Shown one piece after another: positions 42,008 to 51,853 of a DNA stretch of 64,000 nucleotides. Source of the DNA: Virgibacillus sp. SK37 (GTDB taxonomy: Bacteria; Bacillota; Bacilli; Bacillales; Amphibacillaceae). Every line of letters starts with the position of its first letter. The stretch's first letter is position 1. The position numbers and the translations under genes are program-made. The notes beneath the pieces are model-generated. The model saw nothing but the letters and a program-made list of their open reading frames with translations, had not been told where the DNA came from and searched no databases. The stretch covers positions 3,572,213-3,636,212 of the forward strand of contig NZ_CP007161.1 in NCBI RefSeq assembly GCF_000725285.1. Direction: 5' to 3'.

Positions 42008-42361
42008 ATGCATCAACAATATTTATCAATCGAACAATTTAATAAACTACTTCATAAATGGAACGGTAAAACGGTAAAAATTGCTAAACAGGAATTGGAT
42101 GATTATGATGAAATAATTATGCGCTTGGACCGTATTTCCTATGAAACCGACTCACAGAGATTGGATGATTATGAGCCGATGCATTCCTTACATTTAAACG
42201 GAATGGGAAGAATTGAAAATGCCACCAGCCAATTTGAGCCATTACCTTCCCCACTGTATGAGATACCTTTGGAAGATTCTTCTCTCTACCAGTTTGATGG
42301 AGAGCGCTTTTCGCTTGTAACGGATCGAGCTATTTATACTATTGAACTTGCAGGTGAATGA
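42008..42361 (+). CDS. Hypothetical protein (117 aa) between spoVR and yhbH
   Basis: A soluble 117-residue protein with a clear AGGAGGG ribosome site. It mixes an N-terminal helix (IEQFNKLLHKWNGKTVKIAKQELDDYDEI) with beta-rich C-terminal sequence (SLYQFDGERFSLVTDRAIYTIEL). Strongly acidic. No family is recognised. Its location between two sporulation genes, on the opposite strand, suggests a sporulation or stationary-phase role, which is only a guess. Confidence 0.7.
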   Translation: MHQQYLSIEQFNKLLHKWNGKTVKIAKQELDDYDEIIMRLDRISYETDSQRLDDYEPMHSLHLNGMGRIENATSQFEPLPSPLYEIPLEDSSLYQFDGERFSLVTDRAIYTIELAGE

Positions 42362-42363
42362 AA

Positions 42364-42395
42364 CAAGTGCCCGACATGTAAAGTCATGGCACTTG
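42364..42395. terminator. Bidirectional terminator
   Basis: CAAGTGCC (42364-42371) pairs with GGCACTTG (42388-42395), between converging genes. Confidence 0.7.
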
Positions 42396-42401
42396 CTCCT
42401 C

Positions 42402-43565
42402 TTATACGTTTGTTGTTTCTTTTTGAAAGAAGCTCTTCAACGCATGATATACATCATTTTTCTCTTTTAAAATATAATGGCGAAACTTTTCATCACTAAT
42501 ATTCTCATATGCGCGCATTAAAGTTGACTTTCGACTATATCCGTTTACTTCTCCATAGCCAAACATGCTTGACACATCCATAATTTCATTGACGAGCTTT
42601 ATACATTTCGGATTATCAGATGTGATGTTCTCTCCATCTGAAAAATGAAAAGGATAAATATTATAGCGTGTTGGGTTGAATCGTTCATCAATAAGCTCCA
42701 GAGCTTTATAATACGCCGACGAACAAATTGTTCCACCACTTTCTCCTTTAGAAAAGAAGGCTTCTTCCGTGACAACCTTTGCTTCGGTATGATGAGCGAT
42801 AAAGGCAATTTCCACGGATTCATACTTTGATCGGAGGAACCTTGTCATCCAGAAAAAGAAGCTTCTTGCAATATATTTTTCAAATGTTCCCATGGATGCA
42901 CTCGTATCCATCATCGCAAGTACTACCGCTTTAGATTCCGGTTTGATGACATCATTCCATGTCTTAAATCGGAGGTCGTCATTATAAATGGGTGTAAGCC
43001 CTGGTCTTCCTTCTGTTGCATTCCGTTTAATTGCTGTTAAAATCGTCCGTTTTTTATCAATATTACCCATAAGCCCTTTTTTGCGTACATCATTAAACTC
43101 CACTTTTTCTGTAATAATTTCAGCTTGCTCCTTCTCCTGGAGATTAGGTAGCTCCATCTCCCGGAAGAGAGCATCCTCCAACTCAGCTAGAGAAACCTCT
43201 GCTTCATAATAATCCTGGCCAGGCTGATCTCCCGCTTTTTTTCCTTTACCAGCACCGTCTTCTCCTTGACTACTGCCGTCTCTGGCAACAATATCACCAA
43301 TTTGACTATCCCCATCGCCTTGCCCGACATGTTTTGTTTTATCATAATTGTACCTGATTTTATATTCATCCAATGACCGTATAGGAATCTTAATGACATC
43401 CCGACCATTTGACATAATAATATTTTCTTCACTAACTAAATCCGGCAAGTTGTTCTTAATGGCTTCTTTCACCTTATCCATGTGACGTTGTTGATCCTGA
43501 TAGCCTTTGCGATGGAGGGACCAGTTTTCCTGGGAGACAACGAAATTTTCCTTTTTCTCCTGCAT
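42402..43565 (-). CDS. yhbH: Sporulation protein YhbH (YeaH family, vWA-like domain)
   Basis: 387 residues. The N-terminal part ([23 protein letters not shown]) is typical; a Gly/Ser/Asp-rich linker (about 90-120) follows. The C-terminal von Willebrand A-like domain starts [22 protein letters not shown] (metal-binding DxSxS) and includes [14 protein letters not shown]. The protein belongs to the PrkA-YhbH-SpoVR set. In B. subtilis yhbH follows prkA directly; here the two are 11 kb apart. Confidence 0.94.
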   Translation of the reverse strand: MQEKKENFVVSQENWSLHRKGYQDQQRHMDKVKEAIKNNLPDLVSEENIIMSNGRDVIKIPIRSLDEYKIRYNYDKTKHVGQGDGDSQIGDIVARDGSSQGEDGAGKGKKAGDQPGQDYYEAEVSLAELEDALFREMELPNLQEKEQAEIITEKVEFNDVRKKGLMGNIDKKRTILTAIKRNATEGRPGLTPIYNDDLRFKTWNDVIKPESKAVVLAMMDTSASMGTFEKYIARSFFFWMTRFLRSKYESVEIAFIAHHTEAKVVTEEAFFSKGESGGTICSSAYYKALELIDERFNPTRYNIYPFHFSDGENITSDNPKCIKLVNEIMDVSSMFGYGEVNGYSRKSTLMRAYENISDEKFRHYILKEKNDVYHALKSFFQKETTNV

Positions 43566-43724
43566 ACTATCTCCTCCTGTAAAATTGTTAAAAACTTACC
43601 TTCCAAGCAATTGATTGCTTTCTTTATCCTATGCAGCTCGGCTCTAGTTATTGCACTTTTTAGAAAACTTAGGGGAAAATGAGAAAAAGAGTGGTGATGT
43701 TTGTATGGGTGAATGGTAGTTGTG

Positions 43725-43797
43725 AGGCGGAAGGCAGATTTCGGCTGCATGGGGGAATCTTTCGGCGAGAATCTGGATTATTCGGCGTCGCTGCATT
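43725..43797. repeat. Degenerate 20-bp-period GCCGAA repeats
   Basis: On the minus strand CGCCGAATAATCCAGATTCT, CGCCGAAAGATTCCCCCATG and GCCGAAATCTGCC follow each other at 20-21-bp spacing. Same GCCGAWT core as the 40-bp repeats at 11641 and 40335. Between yhbH and the acyl-CoA dehydrogenase gene. Confidence 0.55.
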
Positions 43798-43852
43798 CCT
43801 AATGCTGCGATTTTCATATGCAGGAAAAGAGACTGCACATGGCAGTCCTTTT

Positions 43853-45601
43853 TTAATTGATATAACCTCCGTGCTCATATATATACGAAGCTACCCCACG
43901 ATTACGATGGATCGATCCTTTAAAAGAATGAGATTTTAATAACGAATCAATCTGATTACGAATCTTTGTTTGTTCCTCCAAAAGTTCTCCTTCCAGCTGC
44001 TGTACAAGGAACAGGATCTGGTTACGTGCCTCTTCTAGGGATGCTTCCATCAGATGTTGTTTAATACCATCCTTCTGCTCATCTCTATATTTCCTTGTAC
44101 GCATTAACACCGATTCGGAGGCAAATAGATGTATAGCCAGATCAGACAGCTTCATAAGTACCTCTTGCTGCTGCTCCAGATGAGTATCATACTTTCTACG
44201 TGCCAGCTCAACAAGAACAAGATATATGGAGCGAATATCCTGAACCAGTTTCAGCCGGTCCCCACTTTCCTCTGTCGATGCTTCGTGCAGATAAGTAAAT
44301 GCATCCTTTACAGCCTGTTCATATGGAAGCACACCTTTCGCGGCTTTCTTTAGAAACTGGCCCGGCAGCAGCAGGCGATTAATTTCATTTGTCCCCTCAA
44401 AAATTCGATTAATCCGGGAATCGCGGTACATCTGTTCAATGCGGTATTCATTAATAAAACCGGCACCACCATGTAGTTGTAATCCCTCATCCACAAGATA
44501 GTTCAATGTTTCTGAACCATATACCTTACAGGCAGCACATTCTATAGCATATTCGGATAATGCTGTAGCTACCAGTCGCTGGTCCTGTTCCTGATCCATT
44601 CCGTGCAATGCCTCTTCCAGCAATGCTGATGTTCTGTATTGCATAGATTCCGATGCATAGATGCGGGCAGCCATTTTTGCTATCTTCTCTTTGGAAACAC
44701 CAAATTCAGCAATCGGCTGGCCAAATTGCTTTCGCTCTGTAATATGGTCGACTGCTTCACTTAATGCATATTTGGAGGCGCCGACACATGCGGACCCCAG
44801 ATTGAAGCGACCAAGATTAAGAACGGTAAAGGCGATGATATGCCCTTTCCCTACTTCACCGAGTACGTTTTCAACAGGAACCTTACAATCCTCCAGAATT
44901 ACTGAACATGTAGAGGATCCTTTAATACCCATCTTCTTCTCTTCTGGTCCAAGTTCCAAGCCCGAGAAATCCTTTTCTACGATAAATGCAGTATACTGAT
45001 TGCCATCCACCTTGGCATAGACGATAAAGGTATCAGAAAACGCCGCATTGGTAATGTAGAGCTTTGTTCCGTTTAGTAAATAATGTGTTTTAGTTTCATT
45101 CAGAACAGCTGTCGTCTTTCCGCCCATCGCATCAGAGCCTGCTTCCGGTTCTGTGAGACAATAAGCACCAATATATTCACCACTTGCGAGCTTTGGCAAG
45201 TACTTTCGCTTTTGCTCGGCAGTGCCATAATACGTAATAGGCAGTGTCGCAATACAGGTATGATTGGAATGTGCTACACCATAGCTTCCAGTGCGTCCCA
45301 CCTCCTCACCAACAAGCCCTTTGCTTATTTTATCAAGACCCAACCCGCCGAATTCTTCTGGGATACTGTGTGCAAGAAGACCAAGCTTACCGGCCTTTTT
45401 CATCAGTCCTACAACAACAGGAAACTCCTGATCTTCGATGGCATCACGGTTGGGCTCCACTTCCTTTATTGCAAATTGCCGGGCTGATTTCTTTATCATT
45501 TTATGCTCATCTGTTAAATCTTCCGGGAAAAACATCTCTTCTGGTGGTTGTTGCCGGATTAAGAAGGACCCTCCGGTTGTCCGTAATTTTTCAGTTCGCA
45601 A
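43853..45601 (-). CDS. Acyl-CoA dehydrogenase (FadE/YusJ type)
   Basis: 582 residues, the long YusJ-like form. TTG start with AGGAGG 7 bases upstream. The N-terminal helical and middle beta domains (YCLTEPEAGSDAMGGKTTAV, LYITNAAFSDTFIVYAK) and C-terminal helical domain (QLHGGAGFINEYRIEQMYRDSRINRIFEGTNEINR with the catalytic Glu) are followed by an extra 170-residue helical C-terminal extension. It performs the first FAD-dependent step of beta-oxidation. Last gene of the cluster, 42 bp after enoyl-CoA hydratase. Confidence 0.94.
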   Translation of the reverse strand: MRTEKLRTTGGSFLIRQQPPEEMFFPEDLTDEHKMIKKSARQFAIKEVEPNRDAIEDQEFPVVVGLMKKAGKLGLLAHSIPEEFGGLGLDKISKGLVGEEVGRTGSYGVAHSNHTCIATLPITYYGTAEQKRKYLPKLASGEYIGAYCLTEPEAGSDAMGGKTTAVLNETKTHYLLNGTKLYITNAAFSDTFIVYAKVDGNQYTAFIVEKDFSGLELGPEEKKMGIKGSSTCSVILEDCKVPVENVLGEVGKGHIIAFTVLNLGRFNLGSACVGASKYALSEAVDHITERKQFGQPIAEFGVSKEKIAKMAARIYASESMQYRTSALLEEALHGMDQEQDQRLVATALSEYAIECAACKVYGSETLNYLVDEGLQLHGGAGFINEYRIEQMYRDSRINRIFEGTNEINRLLLPGQFLKKAAKGVLPYEQAVKDAFTYLHEASTEESGDRLKLVQDIRSIYLVLVELARRKYDTHLEQQQEVLMKLSDLAIHLFASESVLMRTRKYRDEQKDGIKQHLMEASLEEARNQILFLVQQLEGELLEEQTKIRNQIDSLLKSHSFKGSIHRNRGVASYIYEHGGYIN

Positions 45602-45643
45602 TTTAATTCCTCCTGTCCTGTTTTGCTACCAGCTCCTATACTC

Positions 45644-46423
45644 CTATTTATGCTTGAATACAGGTTTACTTTTATTTATAAACGCATCAACACCCTCGCG
45701 GACATCTTCTGTCTGAAATACATCAGTAAAAAGCGTTGCCTCCAAATCGATGCCATCCTGCAGGTTTTTCTCCAATCCCTCATCTACCGCCTGCTTGATT
45801 CTGAACAATGACTGCAATGACTGATTGGCAATCTGACCAGCCAGCTTCATAGCAAGGTTTAACCCTTCCCCCTGTGGAGTAACATGATTGACAAGGCCGA
45901 TTTTCTCTGCATCTGAAGCTGCAATAGGCTCGCCTGTGTACATCATTTCTTTTGCCTTTGCTGCACCTACGACTCTGGAAAGCCTTTGGGTACCACCACC
46001 GCCAGGGAACAGTCCCAGTTTAACTTCCGGCAGGCCAATGAAGGCATGCGCTTCAGCGATACGAATATCAAAAGCTAGCGCCAATTCGCAACCTCCCCCA
46101 AGTGTCAGTCCATCCAGTACGACAATGGTGGGTTTTGGCAATTGATCAACGGTGTGCAGCATACCATGGATTTCCATTACCTCCTCTTTCATATTTGGGT
46201 TATCCATTAGTTGGGGGAATTCTTTAATATCAGCACCTGCCATGAAGGCTTTATTCCCGGCTGTTGTCAAAATAGCACAGACAACCTCTTCATCCTGCTG
46301 TACCTGTTCAAATACCTTCTTTATTTGCTGTTGTACCGCGCTTCCCATCACATTTAATGGCGGGTTGTCAATAATAATATGAGCAATCCCATTTTCTTTG
46401 CTGTATGTAACCAATTCTGCCAT
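45644..46423 (-). CDS. Enoyl-CoA hydratase
   Basis: 259 residues from ATG 46423 (AAGGGAG upstream). Crotonase motifs: oxyanion-hole NKAFMAGADIKEF (near 62-74), LTLGGGCELALAFDIRIAE and LPEVKLGLFPGGGGTQRLSRVVG containing a catalytic Glu. It hydrates enoyl-CoA to 3-hydroxyacyl-CoA. The start lies right after the upstream dehydrogenase gene (stop at 46425), indicating coupling. Confidence 0.93.
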   Translation of the reverse strand: MAELVTYSKENGIAHIIIDNPPLNVMGSAVQQQIKKVFEQVQQDEEVVCAILTTAGNKAFMAGADIKEFPQLMDNPNMKEEVMEIHGMLHTVDQLPKPTIVVLDGLTLGGGCELALAFDIRIAEAHAFIGLPEVKLGLFPGGGGTQRLSRVVGAAKAKEMMYTGEPIAASDAEKIGLVNHVTPQGEGLNLAMKLAGQIANQSLQSLFRIKQAVDEGLEKNLQDGIDLEATLFTDVFQTEDVREGVDAFINKSKPVFKHK

Positions 46424-46424
46424 G

Positions 46425-47303
46425 TTAATTTCTCCCTTCCTTATAGTCATACCAACCCTTGCCTGTCTTTCTTCCGAGATGCCCTGCCTCTACTTTTTCC
46501 TCAATCGATTTAGCTGGTAGGTCTTTAGGGTCTCCTGTCTCCTGATAAAGCTGCATGTTGGCGTAATAACCAACATCTATACCGGATAAATCCATAAGTT
46601 CAAAAGGTCCGATTGGATGCCGGAGCGCTTTTTTGGTAATCAGATCAATTGCTTCAAAATCGGCATAACCATTTTCAAAGAGGTATAATGCTTCATTGGA
46701 AATAGCAAAAAGCAGGCGGTTAGCGATAAATCCATAAATCTCTTTTTCAAGAAGCACACCGGTACGGTCAATTTTTTCGCAAAAGTCCATCCCTGTCTGG
46801 GCTGTTTCGTCTGAAGTTTTTTCACTTTTTACTACCTCCACACAATCCATCACAAGCGGTGGGAAAAAGAAATGCATGTTAAGTACCTTATCCGGCCTTG
46901 CCGTAACGGTTGCAAGCTTGGAGTTCACAATAGTAGAACTGTTGGAAGCAAGTATTGTATGTTCCGGTGCCAGCTCATCCAACTGCCGGAACACCTTCTG
47001 TTTTACATCCAGTTTCTCTACAACCGCCTCAATGACCAGATCGGCATGCTGTACGGCCTCCTCCATGCTTGTTGTGAAATGCAGATGGGAGAATGCCTTT
47101 TCCTTTCCTTCCTGTGTAATCTTTTCCTTTGCCACCCATTTATCCATATGACCCGTGAGTTGCTCTTTAGCTTTCACTAATGCTGGTTCCTGAACATCCT
47201 GTAAATAGGTTTTAAATCCACCGAGTGCTGATAGCATGGCAATCTGATGTCCCATTGAACCGGCACCAATGACAGCAACCTGTTGAACATGCTCTATTCC
47301 CAT
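46425..47303 (-). CDS. 3-hydroxyacyl-CoA (3-hydroxybutyryl-CoA) dehydrogenase
   Basis: 292 residues. N-terminal Rossmann motif VAVIGAGSMGHQIAMLSALGG (NAD+), SNSSTIVNSKLA, HFFFPPLVMDCVEVV (catalytic His in the family) and C-terminal helical domain HPIGPFELMDLSGIDVGYY. It oxidises 3-hydroxyacyl-CoA to 3-ketoacyl-CoA. A TACTAACTGGTTAGTA operator lies 18 bp upstream, so it may start a separately regulated three-gene unit (dehydrogenase, hydratase, acyl-CoA dehydrogenase). Confidence 0.93.
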   Translation of the reverse strand: MGIEHVQQVAVIGAGSMGHQIAMLSALGGFKTYLQDVQEPALVKAKEQLTGHMDKWVAKEKITQEGKEKAFSHLHFTTSMEEAVQHADLVIEAVVEKLDVKQKVFRQLDELAPEHTILASNSSTIVNSKLATVTARPDKVLNMHFFFPPLVMDCVEVVKSEKTSDETAQTGMDFCEKIDRTGVLLEKEIYGFIANRLLFAISNEALYLFENGYADFEAIDLITKKALRHPIGPFELMDLSGIDVGYYANMQLYQETGDPKDLPAKSIEEKVEAGHLGRKTGKGWYDYKEGRN

Positions 47304-47320
47304 TTCATTTCCTCCTTATT

Positions 47321-47336
47321 TACTAACTGGTTAGTA
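47321..47336. promoter_or_regulatory. Operator palindrome upstream of the 3-hydroxyacyl-CoA dehydrogenase gene
   Basis: TACTAACTGGTTAGTA has perfect 7-bp arms around two central bases. A near-identical site is found at 54962-54977, so the TetR regulator of this cluster is the likely binder. Confidence 0.75.
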
Positions 47337-47388
47337 TTTATTTTGTAATAGATTGGAAGGGAGAAGTTCCCTTCCAAATATATGCTTC

Positions 47389-48993
47389 TTATTTTCGGCT
47401 TTCATCCCGAATTGCTCTGCGGAGAATCTTACCCACATTTGTTTTTGGCAGTTCTTTACGGAATTCAATGACACGAGGCACTTTGTATGCAGCCATATTT
47501 TCCCGGCAGTAGGCAATGAGTTCTTCCTCTGTACATTGGGTTCCTTCTTTCAGCACAACAACTGCTTTTACCGTTTCACCGCGATATTCGTCAGGAATGC
47601 CTACAACCACCGCCTCCTGTATGGCCTCGTGTTCATACATAACCTCTTCCACATCACGCGGGTAAATATTATATCCACTTGCAATAATCAAATCTTTTTT
47701 TCGGTCTACGATATAGACATAACCATCTTCATCCATACTGGCAATGTCTCCTGTATACAACCAGCCGTTCTGCAATGCCAAATCGGTCTCCTCTGGCATA
47801 TTCCAATACCCTTTCATCACTTGGGGACCGCGAATAACCAACTCTCCCATTTCCCCGGGGGCTTGTTCCTTCTCACCTATTTCCAAATCAAATATTTTAT
47901 ATTCCGTCCCTGGAATTCCAATCCCAATGCTTCCCGGCTTTCTTGTTGAAAATAATGGATTGCAGTGGGTAACAGGGGAACTTTCAGAAAGCCCATACCC
48001 CTCCAAAATCATCGCACCTGTTTTCTTTTCAAAGGAACGCATTAGCTCTTTAGGCATAGGCGCACTGCCACTGTTGCAAATCCTGATGCTGTCAATTCCA
48101 AACTTCTCCGCCTGGGGATGACTGTTGATGGCCACATACATTGTCGGTACACCCGGGAATGTCGTTGGCTGAAGATCTTTAATTGTATGCAGCACTTCCT
48201 CCAGTTCAAACTTGGGCAACATTATACTCATCGCACCAGTATAAATGGAGAGATTCATACATGCCGACATGCCAAACACGTGAAAAAGTGGAATAACTGT
48301 TAAATAACGGTCTTCTCCCAAGGTAATCTTGTCTTTAAAATACTCGTACATCTGGATGACATTTGCCAACAAATTCCTGTGAGTCAGCATAGCTCCCTTA
48401 GATCTTCCGGTAGTACCTCCAGTGTATTGCAAAAGGGCAATATCCTCTGCCGGGTTAATTTGCACGGGGTTTGGCAATCCGGCTGCCTGTTGTAAAAAGG
48501 CTGAGAACCCTGTGGTCACACCGTCCTCTGTTTCCTGTCCATCCAGCTTTACCTTAATAACTGTTTTCACAGCAGTCTCATCAATAATCTGCTGGAGAAC
48601 GGGAAGCAACGGTTCAAGAATCACAATCGTTTCCGCACCGGAATCTGTCAGAATATGTGCCAGCTCTTTCCCAACCAGCATTGGATTCACTTGGGTAACA
48701 ATCCCGCCAGCCTGCAATGCTCCATAATAGCTGATCACATATTGCGGACAGTTGGGAAGCATTACGGCCACCCTGTCGCCCTTCACTACATGGTTTTGCT
48801 GCAGTGCAGCAGCAAAACCAGCTGCTTGCATCCCAAGCTCCTTATAGGTAATCTTTTTTCCGTAAAAATACAATGCGGGATGATCCTCATACTCGGAAAC
48901 CTTCTGCATAAGCATTTCCGGAAGCGACTCATCAGGAATATCGACTTCCTGCCTGATATGTGAAGGATATTGCTTTAACCACACCTTTTCCAT
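47389..48993 (-). CDS. Long-chain fatty acid-CoA ligase (AMP-forming)
   Basis: 534 residues from ATG 48993, with GGGGAG upstream. Adenylate-forming motifs: LLQYTGGTTGRSKGAMLTH (P-loop, near residue 190), GYGLSESSPVTHCNP, GWLYTGDIASMDEDGY and VDRKKDLIIASGYNIYPRDVEEV, with the C-terminal catalytic Lys in PKTNVGKILRRAIR. It activates free fatty acids to acyl-CoA at the membrane face. Same strand as neighbouring beta-oxidation genes. Confidence 0.94.
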   Translation of the reverse strand: MEKVWLKQYPSHIRQEVDIPDESLPEMLMQKVSEYEDHPALYFYGKKITYKELGMQAAGFAAALQQNHVVKGDRVAVMLPNCPQYVISYYGALQAGGIVTQVNPMLVGKELAHILTDSGAETIVILEPLLPVLQQIIDETAVKTVIKVKLDGQETEDGVTTGFSAFLQQAAGLPNPVQINPAEDIALLQYTGGTTGRSKGAMLTHRNLLANVIQMYEYFKDKITLGEDRYLTVIPLFHVFGMSACMNLSIYTGAMSIMLPKFELEEVLHTIKDLQPTTFPGVPTMYVAINSHPQAEKFGIDSIRICNSGSAPMPKELMRSFEKKTGAMILEGYGLSESSPVTHCNPLFSTRKPGSIGIGIPGTEYKIFDLEIGEKEQAPGEMGELVIRGPQVMKGYWNMPEETDLALQNGWLYTGDIASMDEDGYVYIVDRKKDLIIASGYNIYPRDVEEVMYEHEAIQEAVVVGIPDEYRGETVKAVVVLKEGTQCTEEELIAYCRENMAAYKVPRVIEFRKELPKTNVGKILRRAIRDESRK

Positions 48994-49043
48994 TGCATAT
49001 CTCCCCTTTGTTGGCAACGCTTACATAATTGCCGAGTGAACTG

Positions 49044-50018
49044 TTACGGTATTAATACAAGCTTTCCCTTTGTCTTCCTGCCTTGTAATAGCCGGTGTAC
49101 CTCTCTTGCCTCCGTCAGTGGATAGGTCCCACCAATGGTCAACTGCAAGTCCCCATTGCTGACATATCCCAACAGATGCTGAAGGCTTTCTTGGAGCAGT
49201 TGCGGATGTCTCATGATCTGGGGCAGAAAGAAACCAATAACAGATTGATTTCGCTTCATCAGGCTTCCCGGGTAAAATTTTGCTTGCTCACCGCTAGCCG
49301 CTCCATAAATAACCAGACGTCCAAATGGTGCGAGACATTTAACTGTCTTATGAAAAACCTCTCCCCCCACCATTTCCATTGCAACATCCACTCCCTTGCC
49401 GTCTGTAAGTTCCCTTACACGCTGTTCCCAGCCATCTACTGTATAATTAACCATTTCATCAGCGCCAAGTTCTTTTGCAAATTCTCTTTTTTCTTCCGTG
49501 CTTGCTGTTGCGATTACCTTGCCGGCACCAAACAGCTTGGCAAGCTGGACAGCCAATGAGCCTACACCTCCTGCTGCTGCATGAACAAGTACTGTCTCAC
49601 CCTCCTGGAGGCGTCCCATCGTTTTTAAAATGTGATAGGCACTCAATCCCTGAAGGGGCAATGCAACAGCTGTTTCAAAAGCCACCCCATCAGGTACGGG
49701 AATAATAGTGGCCGCCGGCAGTGCCACATATTCGCTGTAGCCACCTGACTCAATTAGGGCCACTATTCGCATCCCTTTCTTTACATGCTGAACCTTTGCA
49801 CCCACTTCTGTTACAATACCCGCAACCTCAGCACCAGGGGTGAAGGGCAATTCTGTCGGTACGACGTATTGTCCCTCTCTTCTTGCCGTATCTGCATAGT
49901 TCACTCCAACCGCCTTTACTTCTACTAAAACTTCATTTTCCTTTATCTGCGGAATCTCCTGATCTACCACCTGCAATACATCCGGAGAACCGTATTCATT
50001 AAACAAGATTGCCTTCAA
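49044..50018 (-). CDS. Quinone oxidoreductase-like MDR family protein
   Basis: 324 residues. GroES-like N-terminal domain (GVNYADTARREGQY, PFTPGAEVAGIV) and Rossmann domain with VHAAAGGVGSLAVQLAKLFGA (NADPH loop). No zinc-ligand cysteines are visible, as in QOR-type medium-chain reductases. Probably reduces enoyl-type or quinone substrates with NADPH. In this cluster it might act as an enoyl-CoA reductase or detoxify reactive enones; this is inference. Confidence 0.88.
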   Translation of the reverse strand: MKAILFNEYGSPDVLQVVDQEIPQIKENEVLVEVKAVGVNYADTARREGQYVVPTELPFTPGAEVAGIVTEVGAKVQHVKKGMRIVALIESGGYSEYVALPAATIIPVPDGVAFETAVALPLQGLSAYHILKTMGRLQEGETVLVHAAAGGVGSLAVQLAKLFGAGKVIATASTEEKREFAKELGADEMVNYTVDGWEQRVRELTDGKGVDVAMEMVGGEVFHKTVKCLAPFGRLVIYGAASGEQAKFYPGSLMKRNQSVIGFFLPQIMRHPQLLQESLQHLLGYVSNGDLQLTIGGTYPLTEAREVHRLLQGRKTKGKLVLIP

Positions 50019-50048
50019 ACTATGTTCCTCCCTATCATATATATTCTT

Positions 50049-50780
50049 TTACCTGAGTTTAATTCTTTCCCTGCCCACTAATTGCGGGACTACATCCAGG
50101 AAATTGATTTGGCTTATATAGTGCAGATCATCGCCAAGACCATATGCAAGCATCTTCCTGCCTACCTTTGCTGCCGACAAGATAGATTCAGCCTGGTTAC
50201 TTGTATTTTGATAGAAAATACTTGCGGCAAGGGCGCTATCACTTAAGTCAACCGCTTCTTCTGCTGCAGTAACCAATTGGTGAATAAAGCAACCAGCTCC
50301 GTAAAAATCCTCCATATTAAACTGATCACCGGATCCCGAACAAATAACAAGAATCGTCTCCCCATTATATTTTTGGATTACCGCATCCGCTACTGCCTTG
50401 CTGTTTAATAATGATGCAATATAAACTTTATTCGCCTGTGCCGCCTTCCGTATTGCCACAGTCCCATTGGTTGTCGATAATAGAACCGTTTTCTCCTTCA
50501 CCTGATCTCGAAGTGCTAATGGGGTAGGTGCGAGCATGCCAGATAGGGTCTGGCCATTGTATTCTCCTGCAATACAGATGTCATTCTGGTCATTCCATCC
50601 TTCTTTTGCCGCATGTGCTTCTTGCGCATTCATAAAGGGGATTACCTGGTTAGCCCCATATGCCAAACAGGTTGTAATCGTCGAAGTAGCAAGCAGAACA
50701 TCAAACAGAACAGCAAGCTTATCTTCTGTTATTTGGCTTGGATCGATTTCTTCTTTCTTCCAAAGAAGATGTACCTTCAC
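50049..50780 (-). CDS. ComB-like 2-phosphosulfolactate phosphatase family protein
   Basis: 243 residues. Family features: AVLFDVLLATSTITTCLAYGANQVIPF (canonical members have DVLRATTT), LSTTNGTVAIRKA and GSGDQFNMEDFYGAGCFI. ComB is a Mg2+-dependent acid phosphatase that dephosphorylates 2-phosphosulfolactate. No other sulfolactate genes are present. Its start overlaps the stop of the APH-type kinase gene by 4 bp (ATGA), so the two are made together. A role on a phosphorylated intermediate made by that kinase is an attractive but untested idea. Confidence 0.85.
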   Translation of the reverse strand: MKVHLLWKKEEIDPSQITEDKLAVLFDVLLATSTITTCLAYGANQVIPFMNAQEAHAAKEGWNDQNDICIAGEYNGQTLSGMLAPTPLALRDQVKEKTVLLSTTNGTVAIRKAAQANKVYIASLLNSKAVADAVIQKYNGETILVICSGSGDQFNMEDFYGAGCFIHQLVTAAEEAVDLSDSALAASIFYQNTSNQAESILSAAKVGRKMLAYGLGDDLHYISQINFLDVVPQLVGRERIKLR

Positions 50781-51853
50781 TTTACTCCTCCGCCCTTTGC
50801 AGTCTCCCAGGCATAGCGGATCAGGTTTGCAACAAATGTATCAAAGTGCGCAAATCGTTTATCCTTTGTCTGCCCCTGCTTATAACGGTAATAAATTTGC
50901 TGGCAAATAACAGCAAGTTTAAAATAAGCAAATGTCAGATAGAAATGTATGTCGGAAATATCTCGTCCACTTTTCTCCGCATAGGCTTCCAGGAACTCCT
51001 TTCGTGTATAGAAACCATCCAATACCGTCACTGGCGGCTTCCCTAGCCCTCTTTTCAATATTTCCGGATCGTCTGACTGAATCCAATAACTCATCGCGGC
51101 CCCCAAATCTGCTAATGGATTACCAACTGTAGTCATTTCCCAGTCAAACAGACCTGTCATTTCTTTAAAATCCGCAGAAAACATTGCATTATTTAATTTA
51201 TAATCATAATGAATAATACTTGGTTCCTGAGAGGCTGGTATGTGGTTCTGCAGCCAGTCTGTCAGTATGCCGACATCCTTGACATCGTCGGTCTCTGCCC
51301 TTTCGTATCTCTTAATCCAACCGGCAACCTGCCGCTCCATAAATCCATCCGGTTTTGTCATAGTGGCAAGCTCTGTAGTTTGATAATCAATCTGATGTAA
51401 TGCCACAAGCTGGTCTACCATTAATTCAGATATCTTTTTCCCCAGTTCTGGCTTATAATCTATATTCGCTGGAAATTCGGTATCCAGCACAACTCCGTTT
51501 CGTCTTTCCATAAGAAAAAAAGGACTGCCGATAATAGTAGAATCATCCGAAAAGATGTATGGCTTTGGAGCTGCGGAAAATACAGGATTTAGGCTTGACA
51601 AGATGCGATATTCTCTCTCCATATCATGGGCTTTCGGTGCTACCGGGCCACATGGTGGTCTCCGCAGCACGGCTTCCCAATCGCCAATTTTCACAAGATA
51701 GGTAAGGTTTGAATGTCCAGCTGCAAACTGTTTTAATTCTAATTTCCCCTCAGGAATGCTGGGAATATTTCCGGTAATAAAGTCCGCCAGCCGTTGCTTA
51801 TCCAGTTCTTCTCCTTTTCGTACTTCGATCGTTTCGGTAGTTTGGTCTGCCAT
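50777..51853 (-). CDS. APH-family phosphotransferase (ACAD10/11- or LvaA-like kinase)
   Basis: 358 residues with the aminoglycoside-phosphotransferase fold: FAAGHSNLTYLVKIGDWEAVLRRPPCGP (nucleotide site, residues 43-70), Brenner motif IIHYDYKLNNAMF with the catalytic Asp and GLFDWEMTTVGNPLADLG (metal Asp). The LRRPP..G.. and DWEMTT signature is that of the kinase domain of ACAD10/ACAD11 and of LvaA, which phosphorylates 4-hydroxyacyl-CoA. Overlaps the thioesterase gene upstream by 1 bp and the ComB-like gene downstream by 4 bp. Confidence 0.9.
   Translation of the reverse strand: MADQTTETIEVRKGEELDKQRLADFITGNIPSIPEGKLELKQFAAGHSNLTYLVKIGDWEAVLRRPPCGPVAPKAHDMEREYRILSSLNPVFSAAPKPYIFSDDSTIIGSPFFLMERRNGVVLDTEFPANIDYKPELGKKISELMVDQLVALHQIDYQTTELATMTKPDGFMERQVAGWIKRYERAETDDVKDVGILTDWLQNHIPASQEPSIIHYDYKLNNAMFSADFKEMTGLFDWEMTTVGNPLADLGAAMSYWIQSDDPEILKRGLGKPPVTVLDGFYTRKEFLEAYAEKSGRDISDIHFYLTFAYFKLAVICQQIYYRYKQGQTKDKRFAHFDTFVANLIRYAWETAKGGGVK

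Noticed and set aside
43679-43939. Plus-strand frame at 43.7 kb with an ATG
   Set aside because: It covers the repeat region and the antisense end of the acyl-CoA dehydrogenase gene, with no ribosome site or homology.
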